Below are positions 35,457 to 48,809 of a DNA stretch of 64,000 bases, in pieces. The DNA is taken from positions 62,001-126,000 of the forward strand of contig JAIQGK010000017.1 of NCBI GenBank assembly GCA_020072645.1. Direction: 5' to 3'. How positions within the stretch are numbered: position 1 is the first letter of the stretch; every line of letters starts with the position of its first letter. This DNA is from Terriglobia bacterium. Its GTDB lineage: Bacteria; Acidobacteriota; Terriglobia; Terriglobales; Acidobacteriaceae. Under the pieces are notes generated by a model. The model did no database searches. It was not told where the DNA came from and saw only the letters and a program-made list of their open reading frames with translations. Position numbers and translations under genes: made by a program.

Positions 35457-35479
35457 ATAGCGCCTTGTTGAGGCGCTAT
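35457..35479. promoter_or_regulatory. 9-bp perfect hairpin
   Basis: ATAGCGCCT-TGTTG-AGGCGCTAT is a stable stem-loop with no T-run on either strand. It sits between the inverted repeat and the HTH gene. It could be a leader hairpin, an attenuator or a protein site. Confidence 0.4.
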
Positions 35480-35733
35480 CGAGCACAAATCGCGTCAGCC
35501 TAGAAGTTATGACGTGCGCCACTGCAACTCTTCGCGTGCTGCTGGGTTATTATTGGTTTGTCCATTGCCCGCACTGCGTCTGTCCTGGCAAATCCCACAA
35601 ACATTCAGCAACTCTCGTCTCGCAAACGGGTTGGCAGTTATTGTGTTCGTGTCTCTTTCAGGCAAGGAAAATCTGGGGATTAAATGGGAGGTGCTTTTGA
35701 TGACCGTACGGGTTACTCAAAAGTTCAACGGCG

Positions 35734-35985
35734 ATGAGACTCATCGAAATACTCGAAAACCGCAAAGAGGCGCTGAAAGTTGCTGAGGTGGCGAAAATGC
35801 TGGGAGTTACTCCCCAGCACATTTACAAAATGGCCAAGGCCGGACTTATCCCTTGCTTCCACGTCAAGGGTGCAGTCCGCTTTTGCCCCGCAGAGCTTGC
35901 AGAATGGATCAAACAGGAAATCGAACAGGCGAACCGGAAACGCAACGGGTCGAGTGGGGGCAACGGTATGCAGTACGGGACATGA
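35734..35985 (+). CDS. HTH_17 (excisionase-like) DNA-binding protein
   Basis: An 83-residue protein. A MerR-like helix-turn-helix is clear: ALKVAEVAKMLGVTPQHIYKMA, then GLIPCFHVKGAVRFCPAELAEWIKQEIEQ. The basic C-terminus (RKRNGSS) is short. It is divergent from the transfer operon and separated from it by the palindromic control region, which fits a role as that operon's regulator or as a second directionality factor. It is distinct from the excisionase beside int. Confidence 0.82.
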   Translation: MRLIEILENRKEALKVAEVAKMLGVTPQHIYKMAKAGLIPCFHVKGAVRFCPAELAEWIKQEIEQANRKRNGSSGGNGMQYGT

Positions 35986-36179
35986 AATCGCACAACAATT
36001 TAGCTTGGATACAACGGGCTGGCAGCTTGCCAGACCGTTCTGTTTTCCGGCAAAAGGCCCAATTCTTGGAGCTTTTGCGGCAGCGTACTCGAAACTCGAC
36101 GAAATCGGTTCGTCATAGCCGCCGAATTCCATGGTGCTGCTCTTTTCGTCAACGCGATACATTGGACCTCATATATTCT

Positions 36180-36983
36180 CTAACTGAGTGTCTCTGAACT
36201 GTACCGCGCGATAAGGCCAGTCCGCACACCGTGGCGATACATGCGCGAGAAAAACCACGTCGCAAGGAGCAGGTAGAAGAAACACAGAAAAGCCCCGAAC
36301 GCGAGCGCGCCCCATGCGATCGTTCCACCAGCAACCACGGTGCGAATGTTCTGGAAGACGTATGACGGAGGTATGATGCGCCCCACGTACTGCATCCATC
36401 GAGGAAGGGTGCTGAGTGGGTAATACACGGAGGCGAACGGGGCGATCAGCGCCGGAATCGGCCAGACGAACCATTCCGATGCTGGACCGAGTCGCAGCAC
36501 CATTCCAGTAGCGGCAATTCCGAGAGCGATACCGAATAAGAAGAGCACCAGGAGAGCGGGAATAAGCACAACCCCGTAGCTGAAAAATGACAGGCCGAAG
36601 GCGCCGCTCGCGACTACCAACATAAATACGAGTCCGAAGAAGCTCGTTACGATGCTCGAAATCACGAGTCCCATCAGGTACTCGGAAATGCGCAGAGGTG
36701 AAGCGAAGAGGTTCAGAAAGTTTCGTGACCAAACGTCTTCAAAGAATGTCATCGTGACGCCCTGCATGACGCGCGTAAAGAAATCCCAGAGCAGCACCGC
36801 TCCGAGCAAGGTGGGGACAAAGTTCAACTTGCTCGCCGTCACCGCGTTGAGATAGCGGCTCATGAAGCCCCATAGCACCATGTCAATGCCGACCCAGGCG
36901 AACAGCGGTAGCACCCGTGCAAGACTCCCACGCATCAGGTAGAACTGGCGAAGCGCTATTGCTGCGGACCGCTTGAGGTTCAT
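36180..36983 (-). CDS. ABC-2 type transporter permease
   Basis: A 267-residue protein with six predicted membrane helices, including LLGAVLLWDFFTRVMQGVTMTFFEDVWSRNFLNLFASPLRISEYLMG, the conserved ABC-2 coupling region, and FVWPIPALIAPFASVYYPLSTLPRWMQYVGRIIPPSYVFQNIR near the end, with the typical Pro and Ser/Tyr of the family. It works with the ATPase encoded 3 bases upstream. Such exporters move drugs, lipids or polysaccharides; the substrate is unknown. Confidence 0.9.
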   Translation of the reverse strand: MNLKRSAAIALRQFYLMRGSLARVLPLFAWVGIDMVLWGFMSRYLNAVTASKLNFVPTLLGAVLLWDFFTRVMQGVTMTFFEDVWSRNFLNLFASPLRISEYLMGLVISSIVTSFFGLVFMLVVASGAFGLSFFSYGVVLIPALLVLFLFGIALGIAATGMVLRLGPASEWFVWPIPALIAPFASVYYPLSTLPRWMQYVGRIIPPSYVFQNIRTVVAGGTIAWGALAFGAFLCFFYLLLATWFFSRMYRHGVRTGLIARYSSETLS

Positions 36984-36985
36984 GA

Positions 36986-37747
36986 CTAGCCGACCTCCAA
37001 GCTTAACGGTTCCCGCGCCACTGCGATAAATAGCTCCTCGAGAGAATCTTTGCCGTGTTCAGCCGGGAGCCGCTTAGGATCTCCCTCTAACAGGATCTTG
37101 CCCCGAGAGAGAAAGAGCACTCGATCGCAGACTTCCTCCACTTCATACATGTTGTGTGTCGTCCAGAGAACGGCTCCCGAGCCGCGGGCGGCGAAGTCGC
37201 GAATGCGAGCACGAATGCCTAATGCGCTGGAAGGATCGAGAGAAGCGGTGGGTTCGTCGAGCAGCAGAAGGCGCGGTCTATTCAACATCGCTTTCGCTAG
37301 TGAAACACTCGTCTGCTCTCCTGAGGACAGCACGCCGCATTTCGTGTTTCGAAAATCTGTGAGATCGAATTCCTGAATCACCTCGTCGATGCGTGCGGTA
37401 AGATGCTTCACTTCATACATGAGTCCGAATACCCGCAGATTCTGATAGACCGTGAGATTGCCGGGAAGCTGAGCGTAGACCGCGGCGAAGTTTGTGCAAG
37501 CAAGGGCCTTCGATCGTTGCCGCGCCAGGTCCACGCCGGCGATGGCTATCTCGCCTGCACTCGGCTCGAGCACTCCGAGGATCATGCTGATGGTGGTTGT
37601 CTTACCTGCACCGTTTGGGCCCAGAAGCCCGACGATCTCTGTCGGCGCCACGCCGAACGAAATATCTTCCACGGCGATCTTGTCGCCATATGTCTTTCTC
37701 AGGGAGCGGACAGATAGAACCTGATCGGGATTTAAAGGAGTCGACAT
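36986..37747 (-). CDS. ABC transporter ATP-binding protein
   Basis: A 253-residue ATPase from ATG 37747; a GTG at 37762 would add five residues. Walker A GPNGAGKTT, signature LSSGEQTSVSLAKA (LSGGQ with Ser and Glu variants), Walker B LLLLDEPTASLDPSS and the H-loop TTHNMYEVE are intact. It pairs with the permease 3 bases downstream as a two-gene exporter. The variant signature is typical of drug- and Nod-factor-type exporters. Confidence 0.92.
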   Translation of the reverse strand: MSTPLNPDQVLSVRSLRKTYGDKIAVEDISFGVAPTEIVGLLGPNGAGKTTTISMILGVLEPSAGEIAIAGVDLARQRSKALACTNFAAVYAQLPGNLTVYQNLRVFGLMYEVKHLTARIDEVIQEFDLTDFRNTKCGVLSSGEQTSVSLAKAMLNRPRLLLLDEPTASLDPSSALGIRARIRDFAARGSGAVLWTTHNMYEVEEVCDRVLFLSRGKILLEGDPKRLPAEHGKDSLEELFIAVAREPLSLEVG

Positions 37748-37844
37748 GGAGAGTATTTGCACCCATGTTGGATGCGGTTGCCGAATCTTGATTGTAGTAG
37801 AAGCTCTTTGAGAATTGAGCGTGAGTAGTCGTGCATAGCGCGAC

Positions 37845-39389
37845 TTACTCCGACTGGTTATCCAAGGTCATTTGGTGCCAGTCAAGTTCTTCTTCGATCT
37901 GATGAAAAGCGCTATCGCCGATTTCGTCATTTGCCCGCATCGCGAAAATCGCCTGACGTGCTGCATCAAGCGCCGCGCGTTGCCGTAAAGAGTGTTCAGA
38001 ACGGCGATCACTGCCTTCTTCATCTTCTTTTGTCGCTACGCGGACTTTGAACTCTTCCCGAAGCGCTTCCGCAACAGGCGATGAAACACCGTCCAAGGTT
38101 GCAAGCGCTGCGCGCAATGCGCAGTCGCGAGCTGCAAGCACTTCCCGGCCAACGGGATCATCATCGTGTAGATCAAGTGCCCGCAACAGGGGCTTGAGAG
38201 TCAGACCTTGGATCGCCAAAGTGCCAAGCACAACCCAAAACGCCGTTAGAATGATCAGACCGCGATACGGAAAGGCGGGAGGAAGGGCCAGGGCTGCAGC
38301 GAGAGTAACGATGCCGCGCATGCCTGCCCATGAGACCACTAATCCGCTGCCAACGGACGCTTGCAACATTGGCCGTGGAGGATGGAATCCACGCGTTCTA
38401 TCTCGCCACCTGACCACGGCGTTGAAAAACATCGTCCAAACCAAACGCACGGCGATGACGACCGCGAGGACTACAGTCGCAATGACAAAATATCGATCTC
38501 GATTGCTCGCATCCAAGTGTTCGAGAATGGGGCGAATCTGAAGCCCGATAAAGATGAATGCCAGGATGTTCAGCACGAACACAGCTGTTTCCCATACTGC
38601 GTTGGTTGGTATGCGAATTCTGGCGGGAATTCGCTGAGGCGCGGATTGGGCAATCGTGATGGCGAAACACACCATCGTCAACACGCCTGAGAGCCCTACA
38701 CGATCGGCAAGAATCCAAACCCCGAAGACAGTGACAAATTGGAGAACGATTGCGCTCGGAATGTGTTTCACTCTGTGAAATAGCCGGACGAAAATCCATC
38801 CCAAGGCTGGCCCAACGACAACACTGGCTACTACTGCGACGAAGAAGGTCGGCGCAAGGGTGTGAATTGAGAAGCTGTGCACCGCGACAGCTGCAACAGC
38901 AACTCTATAAATCAGCAGTGAGCTCGCGTCGTTCAGCAAGCTTTCGCCCTCGAGAACCGTCAAGATCCGATGGGGCACACGGAGCGGTCTGAGGACGGCT
39001 GTTGCCGCAGCAGCGTCGGGGGGAGCGACTACTGCCCCGAGCGTAACTGCAGCCGACCACGAAATCTCAGGCAACAAGAGGCGCACGGCGATTGCGACGA
39101 CGGCGGTCGTTATTCCGACGGCAAAGACGACTAAGCTCGTGACGGGGATCCAGTTGTCCCTTAGATCTCGAAGCGATGAATCGTACGCAGCATCGAGAAG
39201 CACGGGTGCCAGGAATAGTGCGAGTGCCAGGTCAGGGGGTATTGCGAACGAGGGAGTGCCAGGCACAAACGCGAGGAGTGCCCCGCCCACAGCCAAAAAT
39301 ACAGGATATGGAGCGCCAATCCGACGAGCTAATGCCGACAGGATCACAGCGGCCACGACCAGGACAATGATGGTCTCGAGTTGAGTCAT
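37845..39389 (-). CDS. CPA1-family Na+/H+ antiporter
   Basis: A 514-residue protein with about 12 membrane helices and a cytoplasmic tail of about 110 residues. The ion-site motifs are present: [16 protein letters not shown] near 130-145 and [19 protein letters not shown] near 155-175, whose Asp and Asn/Asp residues carry the exchange. The tail is acidic ([13 protein letters not shown]) and probably regulatory. The ATG overlaps the cupin gene stop (ATGA). In the cargo it would help pH or salt balance. Confidence 0.92.
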   Translation of the reverse strand: MTQLETIIVLVVAAVILSALARRIGAPYPVFLAVGGALLAFVPGTPSFAIPPDLALALFLAPVLLDAAYDSSLRDLRDNWIPVTSLVVFAVGITTAVVAIAVRLLLPEISWSAAVTLGAVVAPPDAAAATAVLRPLRVPHRILTVLEGESLLNDASSLLIYRVAVAAVAVHSFSIHTLAPTFFVAVVASVVVGPALGWIFVRLFHRVKHIPSAIVLQFVTVFGVWILADRVGLSGVLTMVCFAITIAQSAPQRIPARIRIPTNAVWETAVFVLNILAFIFIGLQIRPILEHLDASNRDRYFVIATVVLAVVIAVRLVWTMFFNAVVRWRDRTRGFHPPRPMLQASVGSGLVVSWAGMRGIVTLAAALALPPAFPYRGLIILTAFWVVLGTLAIQGLTLKPLLRALDLHDDDPVGREVLAARDCALRAALATLDGVSSPVAEALREEFKVRVATKEDEEGSDRRSEHSLRQRAALDAARQAIFAMRANDEIGDSAFHQIEEELDWHQMTLDNQSE

Positions 39390-39790
39390 GTATTAGCGCG
39401 CTGATACTGCTGATCGCTGACTTTCTCCATCCACTCCACGGATTTACCATTGAGCGCCTCAGCAATGGCGATGTGCGTCATTGCAGTTGACGGGGTTGCA
39501 CCGTGCCAATGTCTTTCCCCCGGCTCGAACCAGACGACATCTCCTGGACGAATCTCCTCAACCGGTCCACCTTCGCGCTGCACCCATCCGCAACCTGACG
39601 TGACGATCAACGTCTGACCGAGTGGATGCGTGTGCCAGGCAGTGCGAGCACCAGGCTCAAAAGTCACCTCCGCTCCTCCTATTCGTGCTGGTTCTTTTCG
39701 TTGAAACATCGAGTCAATTCGGACGGTGCCGGTGAACCAATCGGAGGGGCCTTTCCCCGATGGCTGAGAACCTACTCGCGTAATCTCCAT
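39386..39790 (-). CDS. Cupin-domain protein
   Basis: A 134-residue single-domain cupin. Motif 1 has [27 protein letters not shown] and motif 2 has [18 protein letters not shown]; the His (HxH, Glu/Gln and second His) metal ligands are present. This subgroup is often next to carboxymuconolactone decarboxylases, as is the case here within the same strand set. The substrate is unknown. Its stop overlaps the antiporter start. Confidence 0.88.
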   Translation of the reverse strand: MEITRVGSQPSGKGPSDWFTGTVRIDSMFQRKEPARIGGAEVTFEPGARTAWHTHPLGQTLIVTSGCGWVQREGGPVEEIRPGDVVWFEPGERHWHGATPSTAMTHIAIAEALNGKSVEWMEKVSDQQYQRANT

Positions 39791-39803
39791 TTCGTTCTCC
39801 TAT

Positions 39804-40631
39804 CTACTGCTGTGGTGCGAGTTCGCCAAACCAATAGGAAGCTGTCACCCCGCCATCCATCAGAAAGTCGCTGCCTGTGATGAACCCGCCATCAGGGCCC
39901 ATGAGAAGCGCACCTACCGTTCCGACCTCGTCTGGAGTGCCGGCACGTTTGGCAGGAGCCAGCTCGATCATTCGCCGATAGCCAGCGCCGCGCGGCCCAG
40001 TAAGTTCGTCCTTTGCGAGCGGGGTAATTATAATTCCGGGACTGATTGTGTTGATCCGCGCACCGCGCTTTCCCCAACGAACCGCCTCGGCCATTACGCG
40101 CAGCGAGTTGCCGCGCTTCGAGAGTTGGTAGGCGTGAAGAGAGTCCGTCACTTTGTCGAGCTGAAGGAAAGGTAGCTTGAGCAACTCCTCTACGGGTGTT
40201 GTAGCCAGCGCTTTATTCTGTTCGACGGTGAGCGGCGGAAGTCGATGCCCAGACTGCGATGCGATCACGACGCCAGATCCACCGCGAGCAATGACATTGC
40301 CAATCTCTTCCAGCATGAGCGCAGTGCCGTACAGATCCACTTTGAGGATGGTTGCGACGGAAGCCTGGCTCGGCGATACCCCAGCAGCATGGATCAGCCC
40401 AGTGATGTCACCGCGACCGGTGGCGTTTGCAACGAGCGCTCGCACTGCATCGCGAGACGACACGTCCACGGTCGCAACGCTCACGTCGTAGCCGGCATTT
40501 GACATTACATCGGCTGCTGCCTTCGCGTTTTCCGGGCGCATGTCTGCCAAGATGACGTGCTTACCGACAGCAACGCGACGCGCGATGGCCTGACCGATCT
40601 GGCCGGCTCCAATGACAATGATCACTTCCAT
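39804..40631 (-). CDS. Short-chain dehydrogenase/reductase (SDR)
   Basis: A 275-residue SDR. Cofactor motif VIGAGQIGQAIARR at the start (Gly-rich, one Gly spacing shifted), Asp in LADMRPEN for cofactor choice, HAAGVSPSQ (NAAG equivalent), catalytic Ser in VIASQSGH and YxxxK in YQLSK. The C-terminal ITGSDFLMDGGV matches classical SDRs. The insertion PPLTVEQNKALATTPVEELL after the Ser is longer than usual. It lies between the cupin and NmrA-like genes. Confidence 0.9.
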   Translation of the reverse strand: MEVIIVIGAGQIGQAIARRVAVGKHVILADMRPENAKAAADVMSNAGYDVSVATVDVSSRDAVRALVANATGRGDITGLIHAAGVSPSQASVATILKVDLYGTALMLEEIGNVIARGGSGVVIASQSGHRLPPLTVEQNKALATTPVEELLKLPFLQLDKVTDSLHAYQLSKRGNSLRVMAEAVRWGKRGARINTISPGIIITPLAKDELTGPRGAGYRRMIELAPAKRAGTPDEVGTVGALLMGPDGGFITGSDFLMDGGVTASYWFGELAPQQ

Positions 40632-40684
40632 AACTTTCTTCCCTTTCGTCTTGCGTTGATGGTGAGACTGGGCTCTGCGCTGCC

Positions 40685-41473
40685 TTAAGCTGCGTCGGAT
40701 GACTGCGTCTGCATCGCTTCCAAATCGTCCCGTACTCGCTTGGGTTCTTCCTCCAGCGGCATGTTTGCCATGTCATGCACGCCGTTGAGCGCGCCCGGGG
40801 GATCAGGTTCTAAACTGCCGAACAGGGCGTCGAAATCCTCTTGCGACGCACCTTTTGTCGAGACGAGTTCGAAGGTCTTGCGCACCGCCGCATCCGAGCT
40901 CAGGCTACGCACCAGCACTTCGGCAAGCTGCCGGCGGGCAATGGCTCCATCTTTTGGCGTGCCCGAATGCCGTTTATCGCCTTGTAGGAGCACGAGTCTA
41001 TGCTCGGCGGCGGCGTTGTAGTCGAACCACCCCGGTCGTACGATCGTGTACGACATGCCGCTGGCGCGCACCAGCCGTTCCGACCGTCGCTTCCAGTCAT
41101 GCACCTCCGCGGAGCGGTTGTAGGAGCTTTCACGATTCGTGACTCCAATCGAAGTCATGAGCGCAATTCGCACCTTCCGTGTCCCGAGTGCGGCGAGAAC
41201 ATTGCGAACACCGCCGTAGTCTACCGATTCAGAAGCTGCCTTGCTTCCGCCATTCGAACCATGCGTGAAGACAATCGCATCAACACCGTCCACTGCGGCT
41301 GCAAGCGTCTCCGGGCGCGTGAGATCGCCGATCACAGTGTCGGCTTCACGAGGGAACTGTCGCGCTTTGGATGAGTTGCGGACAAGCGCGCGGACTCTGT
41401 GTTTCTGCCGAAGGGCTTCTTCAACGACGAGGTTTCCGATACTGCCGGTTGCGCCGATTACCAGTACGTTCAT
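40685..41473 (-). CDS. NmrA-like NAD(P)-binding protein
   Basis: A 262-residue atypical SDR. It opens with MNVLVIGATGSIGNLVVEEAL (glycine motif GxxGxxG), has an Arg (RALVRNSSK) suited to NADP(H), and lacks the SDR catalytic YxxxK in the usual place. It is like NmrA/YtfG and quinone or flavin-reductase relatives. Its ATG overlaps the upstream CMD gene stop. A role in redox sensing or NADPH-linked reduction is possible. Confidence 0.87.
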   Translation of the reverse strand: MNVLVIGATGSIGNLVVEEALRQKHRVRALVRNSSKARQFPREADTVIGDLTRPETLAAAVDGVDAIVFTHGSNGGSKAASESVDYGGVRNVLAALGTRKVRIALMTSIGVTNRESSYNRSAEVHDWKRRSERLVRASGMSYTIVRPGWFDYNAAAEHRLVLLQGDKRHSGTPKDGAIARRQLAEVLVRSLSSDAAVRKTFELVSTKGASQEDFDALFGSLEPDPPGALNGVHDMANMPLEEEPKRVRDDLEAMQTQSSDAA

Positions 41474-42249
41474 CGCGTCTCCTTTTGCTCGGCCGCGGGA
41501 GCCACTTCGTTAATCGCACTGAGACCGTTCAACGTCCGCGGATACCCGATGAACGGTAGTAACTGCGTCACAACATCGATCTGTCGAGCTCGGTCATTGC
41601 CGACACGCAGGTTCGCGCCGACATGTCCCTTAACCTGTGGGTCACATCCACCTAGGGCAACCAGCATGCTGAGGGTGAGCAATTCGCGAGTGCGGATGTC
41701 GAGCCCAACGCGTGTGTAGTTGTCGCCGAAGCAGTTGGCCGAGAGGAAGCGCTGGATGTGCATCTGATCCTGAGCCGACTTCGCGTACAACTTCTCGACA
41801 ACGTCGCTGCCGATGATCTGCTTCTGGACCGCGAGGCCTTTCTCCATACGATTCTCGGGCGTGGTCGTGGACTGAGGCGGCAGCGGTAGCTCGACACCTC
41901 GCTCCCGCAGCAGGTCATTGGTTGCGTGCAGAAAGTCGATCACTTTAGCGATACCTACGTACGGAACCGCCTGATACACGATCTCCTTGATTTCAACTGG
42001 AGTGACGCCGATGTTCAGCGCGGCTCCAGCCATTGCTTTGTACTCCGTCAATGCTTGGCATGCGATGATTGCCGCAAGCTGGACCATCAGTCGCGTTTTG
42101 ATGTCCAGCTTGCTCTCGCGAAGTACCTCATCAAACGCAAAGTTGTCGAACGTCTCGATTAGCTCGGGGTCCGTAACGGCCAGCGTCGAAACATGATTCG
42201 GAAATAGCTGTTCGTGGTTCTTAACCGCTCGTTCGCTTGGAGCCATCAT
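41470..42249 (-). CDS. Two-domain carboxymuconolactone decarboxylase-family protein
   Basis: A 259-residue protein with two CMD domains. The first (about 40-120) contains TRLMVQLAAIIACQALTEYKAMAGAALN; the second (about 160-245) contains TRELLTLSMLVALGGCDPQVKGHVGANL. The peroxidase CxxC of AhpD is absent: the first domain has a single Cys and the second has GGCDPQ. Enzymes of this type may be decarboxylases or reductants; none is proven for this subgroup. Two Met codons at the start are alternatives. Confidence 0.88.
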   Translation of the reverse strand: MMAPSERAVKNHEQLFPNHVSTLAVTDPELIETFDNFAFDEVLRESKLDIKTRLMVQLAAIIACQALTEYKAMAGAALNIGVTPVEIKEIVYQAVPYVGIAKVIDFLHATNDLLRERGVELPLPPQSTTTPENRMEKGLAVQKQIIGSDVVEKLYAKSAQDQMHIQRFLSANCFGDNYTRVGLDIRTRELLTLSMLVALGGCDPQVKGHVGANLRVGNDRARQIDVVTQLLPFIGYPRTLNGLSAINEVAPAAEQKETR

Positions 42250-42267
42250 CGTTTTCCTTTTCCCTGC

Positions 42268-43284
42268 CTACGGGCGCAGCAGCGCCTTGATCGCGCGCCG
42301 CTCGTCCATGGCTCGGTATCCCTCTGCTACCTGGTCGAGAGGCAGCGTGAGGTCGAATACTTTTCCGGGGTTGATCTTTCCTTCGAGAACGAGTTTGATC
42401 AAGTCTGGCAAGTAACGCCGCACGGGAGCAGGGCCGCCGTGGAAACGGACGAGTGTGAAGAACACCTGTTGGAGGTCGAGGTGCGCGTCATGGGGAACGC
42501 CGACGTAGCCGATGGAACCACCCGGCCGGGTGGACCGGATCGCCTGCATCATCGATTCCAAGGTGCCAACGCATTCGAGTACACAGTCCGCGCCGATGCC
42601 TTTGGACATTTCCTTGATGCGAGCTACGCCGTCATCTCCGCGTTCCGTGACGATATCGGTGGCTCCGAACTCCTTCGCCAGCTTCTGCCGCGACGCGTGG
42701 CGGCTCATGGCGATGATGCGCTCGGCTCCCATCTGCTTTGCCGAAAGGACGCCGAGCAGACCGACGGCACCATCTCCAACGACCACGACGGTCGAGCCGG
42801 ACTTTACATTCGCTGCATCTGCCGCAAACCAGCCTGTTCCGAGCACATCAGACACGGCAAGAAGGCTCGGAAGGAGATCATCCGTTGGTTTTTCACGCGT
42901 GGCGATGAGCGTGCCGTCGGCGAGCGGTACTCGAGCATACGGCGCTTGCGCTCCCGTCATGAATTCGAGCTGCTGGCATCCGGACTGGTATCCGGCGCGA
43001 CAGTTTGGACAGGTATTGTCGGAGATACAGAACGATCCGATGACAAATTGGCCGGGCTTCACCGTCTTCACCGCGCTGCCTACTTCCTCGACGTAGCCGC
43101 AATACTCATGTCCCATCGCCTGGGGCCCAGCGACGGGCTGAATGCCTCGATAGGGCCACAAGTCAGAGCCGCACACGCAGCTAACAGCGAGGCGAATAAC
43201 GGCGTCTGTACGCTTGAGGATCTTTGGTTCGGGACGCTCTTCGAAGCGAACGTCCCGCGCACCGTAAAGAACAGTTCCTTTCAT
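42268..43284 (-). CDS. Zinc-dependent alcohol dehydrogenase (MDR family)
   Basis: A 338-residue enzyme from ATG 43284. Catalytic-zinc ligands: Cys in VSCVCGSDLW and GHEYCG; structural-zinc Cys in FCISDNTCPNCRAGYQSGC. The Rossmann part shows VVVGDGAVGLLGVLSAKQMGA and ECVGTLESM. It resembles glutathione-independent formaldehyde/alcohol dehydrogenases that act on small aldehydes. The open frame extends upstream to 43416 but without similarity. It belongs to the redox cluster. Confidence 0.92.
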   Translation of the reverse strand: MKGTVLYGARDVRFEERPEPKILKRTDAVIRLAVSCVCGSDLWPYRGIQPVAGPQAMGHEYCGYVEEVGSAVKTVKPGQFVIGSFCISDNTCPNCRAGYQSGCQQLEFMTGAQAPYARVPLADGTLIATREKPTDDLLPSLLAVSDVLGTGWFAADAANVKSGSTVVVVGDGAVGLLGVLSAKQMGAERIIAMSRHASRQKLAKEFGATDIVTERGDDGVARIKEMSKGIGADCVLECVGTLESMMQAIRSTRPGGSIGYVGVPHDAHLDLQQVFFTLVRFHGGPAPVRRYLPDLIKLVLEGKINPGKVFDLTLPLDQVAEGYRAMDERRAIKALLRP

Positions 43285-43321
43285 TGTCTTTCCTTTCTGC
43301 TCTGATTCTCCCTGTAGTCGA

Positions 43322-44317
<996 letters not shown>

Positions 44318-44323
44318 CTATAA

Positions 44324-46187
<1,864 letters not shown>

Positions 46188-46230
46188 CTCTGCAATGCCT
46201 CCTCTTAATGGTGCTGCGGGTCGAAGTGGC

Positions 46231-47220
<990 letters not shown>

Positions 47221-47340
47221 TCACTCTTTATGTTGTGAGTTGAATTCCGATTAGAACTGTTACATTGCATTCGATACCTCTACCAACCATAGTTCCGGGC
47301 GGCCTTTCCACTGGACCAGATTCCTTCTTGTCGTGGACGC

Positions 47341-48333
47341 TTACATCATCCCCAAGACCGGATGGGTGACGTACGGCTTCTCAAGAGCCTGCACTTCTTC
47401 ATCAGAAAGACGAATCTCTAATGCCGTGACCGCTTCTTCAACATGCGAGACTGCCGTAGTTCCCACAATGGGAGAAGTCACGTACGGCTTACTTAGCATC
47501 CACGCAAGTGACATCTGAGCCATCGAAATGCCGCGCGCCAGTGCCATTTTTTCTACATTGTTAATGACGACTTTATCAAGGTCATTGGTGCCATCCCAAA
47601 CCCACTTAGAAACTTCGTCGATCTTTACACGCGGGGTAACTGTTCCCCACGGATGAGCCAAGCGACCACCGGCAAGCGGACTCCACGGAGTCAGGGCTAT
47701 TTTTCGTTCCCGGCATAGTGGAATCATCTCCCGTTCCTCTTCGCGATAGATCAGGTTGTAGTGATTTTGCATCGATACGAATTTCGTCCAGCCATTTGTT
47801 TCCGCGATATTCTGCAAACGTTCAAACTCCCACGCATACATGGTCGAGGCACCCAGGTATCGCACCTTTCCGGCCTTCACGACGTCGTGAAGTGCTTCCA
47901 TGATTTCTTCCTTGGGAGTCAAGGGGTCAAGTCGATGGATGGTGTAGAGATCGACGTAGTCCACGCCCAACCGTTTCAGGCTTTTGTCGATCTCGCTGAG
48001 AATTTCTTTACGCGAAAGACCGCCGCCATTTGGCTTTCCGGGGCGCATCTCCATTCGAACTTTCGTCGCAACAACAATCTCATCTCGATTTAGACTGAAC
48101 TCTCGAATCAGCTTGCCCGTCACCTCTTCGCTGGTGCCGAGTTGATAGACGTTTGCCGTGTCAAAATAGTTAATGCCGAAATCAATCGCTTTTTTAAAGA
48201 TGGGTTTTGCTTCTTCGAAATCACGAGCCCAGGGGAAAAGTCCGTGTTCCTTTCCTGGCTTGCCAAAGCTCATCATGCCAAGACAGATCTTTGAAACGTC
48301 GATGCCCGTATTTCCTAATTTGGTATATTTCAT
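47341..48333 (-). CDS. Aldo/keto reductase, divergent YajO-like type
   Basis: A 330-residue AKR different from the other three. It opens with MKYTKLGNTGIDVSKICLGMMSFG, has tetrad YFDTANVYQLG, VVATKVRM and YTIHRLD, and contains the long RMEMRPGKPNGGGLSRKEILSEID block of the YajO/Tas-like group. SPIVGTTAVSHVEEAVTALE is the NADP site. An aldo-keto reductase acting on an unknown substrate. It is followed upstream by a truncated AKR start. Confidence 0.92.
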   Translation of the reverse strand: MKYTKLGNTGIDVSKICLGMMSFGKPGKEHGLFPWARDFEEAKPIFKKAIDFGINYFDTANVYQLGTSEEVTGKLIREFSLNRDEIVVATKVRMEMRPGKPNGGGLSRKEILSEIDKSLKRLGVDYVDLYTIHRLDPLTPKEEIMEALHDVVKAGKVRYLGASTMYAWEFERLQNIAETNGWTKFVSMQNHYNLIYREEEREMIPLCRERKIALTPWSPLAGGRLAHPWGTVTPRVKIDEVSKWVWDGTNDLDKVVINNVEKMALARGISMAQMSLAWMLSKPYVTSPIVGTTAVSHVEEAVTALEIRLSDEEVQALEKPYVTHPVLGMM

Positions 48334-48363
48334 AGATTCTCCTTTTGCATGGTTTGTTTACCC

Positions 48364-48615
<252 letters not shown>

Positions 48616-48667
48616 TCATGGGGATCCGAGAATTTCAGAACCACAACTTGCGCGCTCTGCCCATTTA

Positions 48668-48687
48668 GAAAAACGTGTTCGTTTTTC
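48668..48687 (-). terminator. Possible terminator hairpin after the RibD-C gene
   Basis: GAAAAACG-tgtt-CGTTTTTC (8-bp stem) lies about 120 bases downstream of the RibD-C stop on the minus strand. The T residues are within the stem and no separate T-run follows, so termination is uncertain. Confidence 0.35.
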
Positions 48688-48731
48688 GGTTCGCCCTGAT
48701 GATTACCTTAAGCTTCTGACGGCTCCTGTGA

Positions 48732-48765
48732 TATGCACAGGCCGCCAAAGTGCATGCAGAAGACG
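48732..48765. promoter_or_regulatory. 34-bp regulatory-site copy A
   Basis: TATGCA...CGCCA...GTGCATGCA matches a second site at 50770-50803 at 25 of 34 positions, in the same orientation. The two sites lie upstream, on the minus strand, of the AKR remnant and of the araC-like gene with its ADH remnant. AraC-type regulator binding is a reasonable guess (inference). Confidence 0.45.
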
Positions 48766-48809
48766 CCAATCGAGATCGCTTTTATTTGGGTGGCGCAACC
48801 TGGCGTAGC

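Larger units (their letters stand above)
35199..35733. other. Regulatory region between the transfer operon and a divergent HTH gene
   Basis: No gene is seen. It holds an inverted repeat, a strong hairpin and a TTGACA (35384-35389, plus strand) that overlaps the inverted repeat. The promoters of the minus-strand transfer operon and the plus-strand HTH gene must both lie here. Confidence 0.5.
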
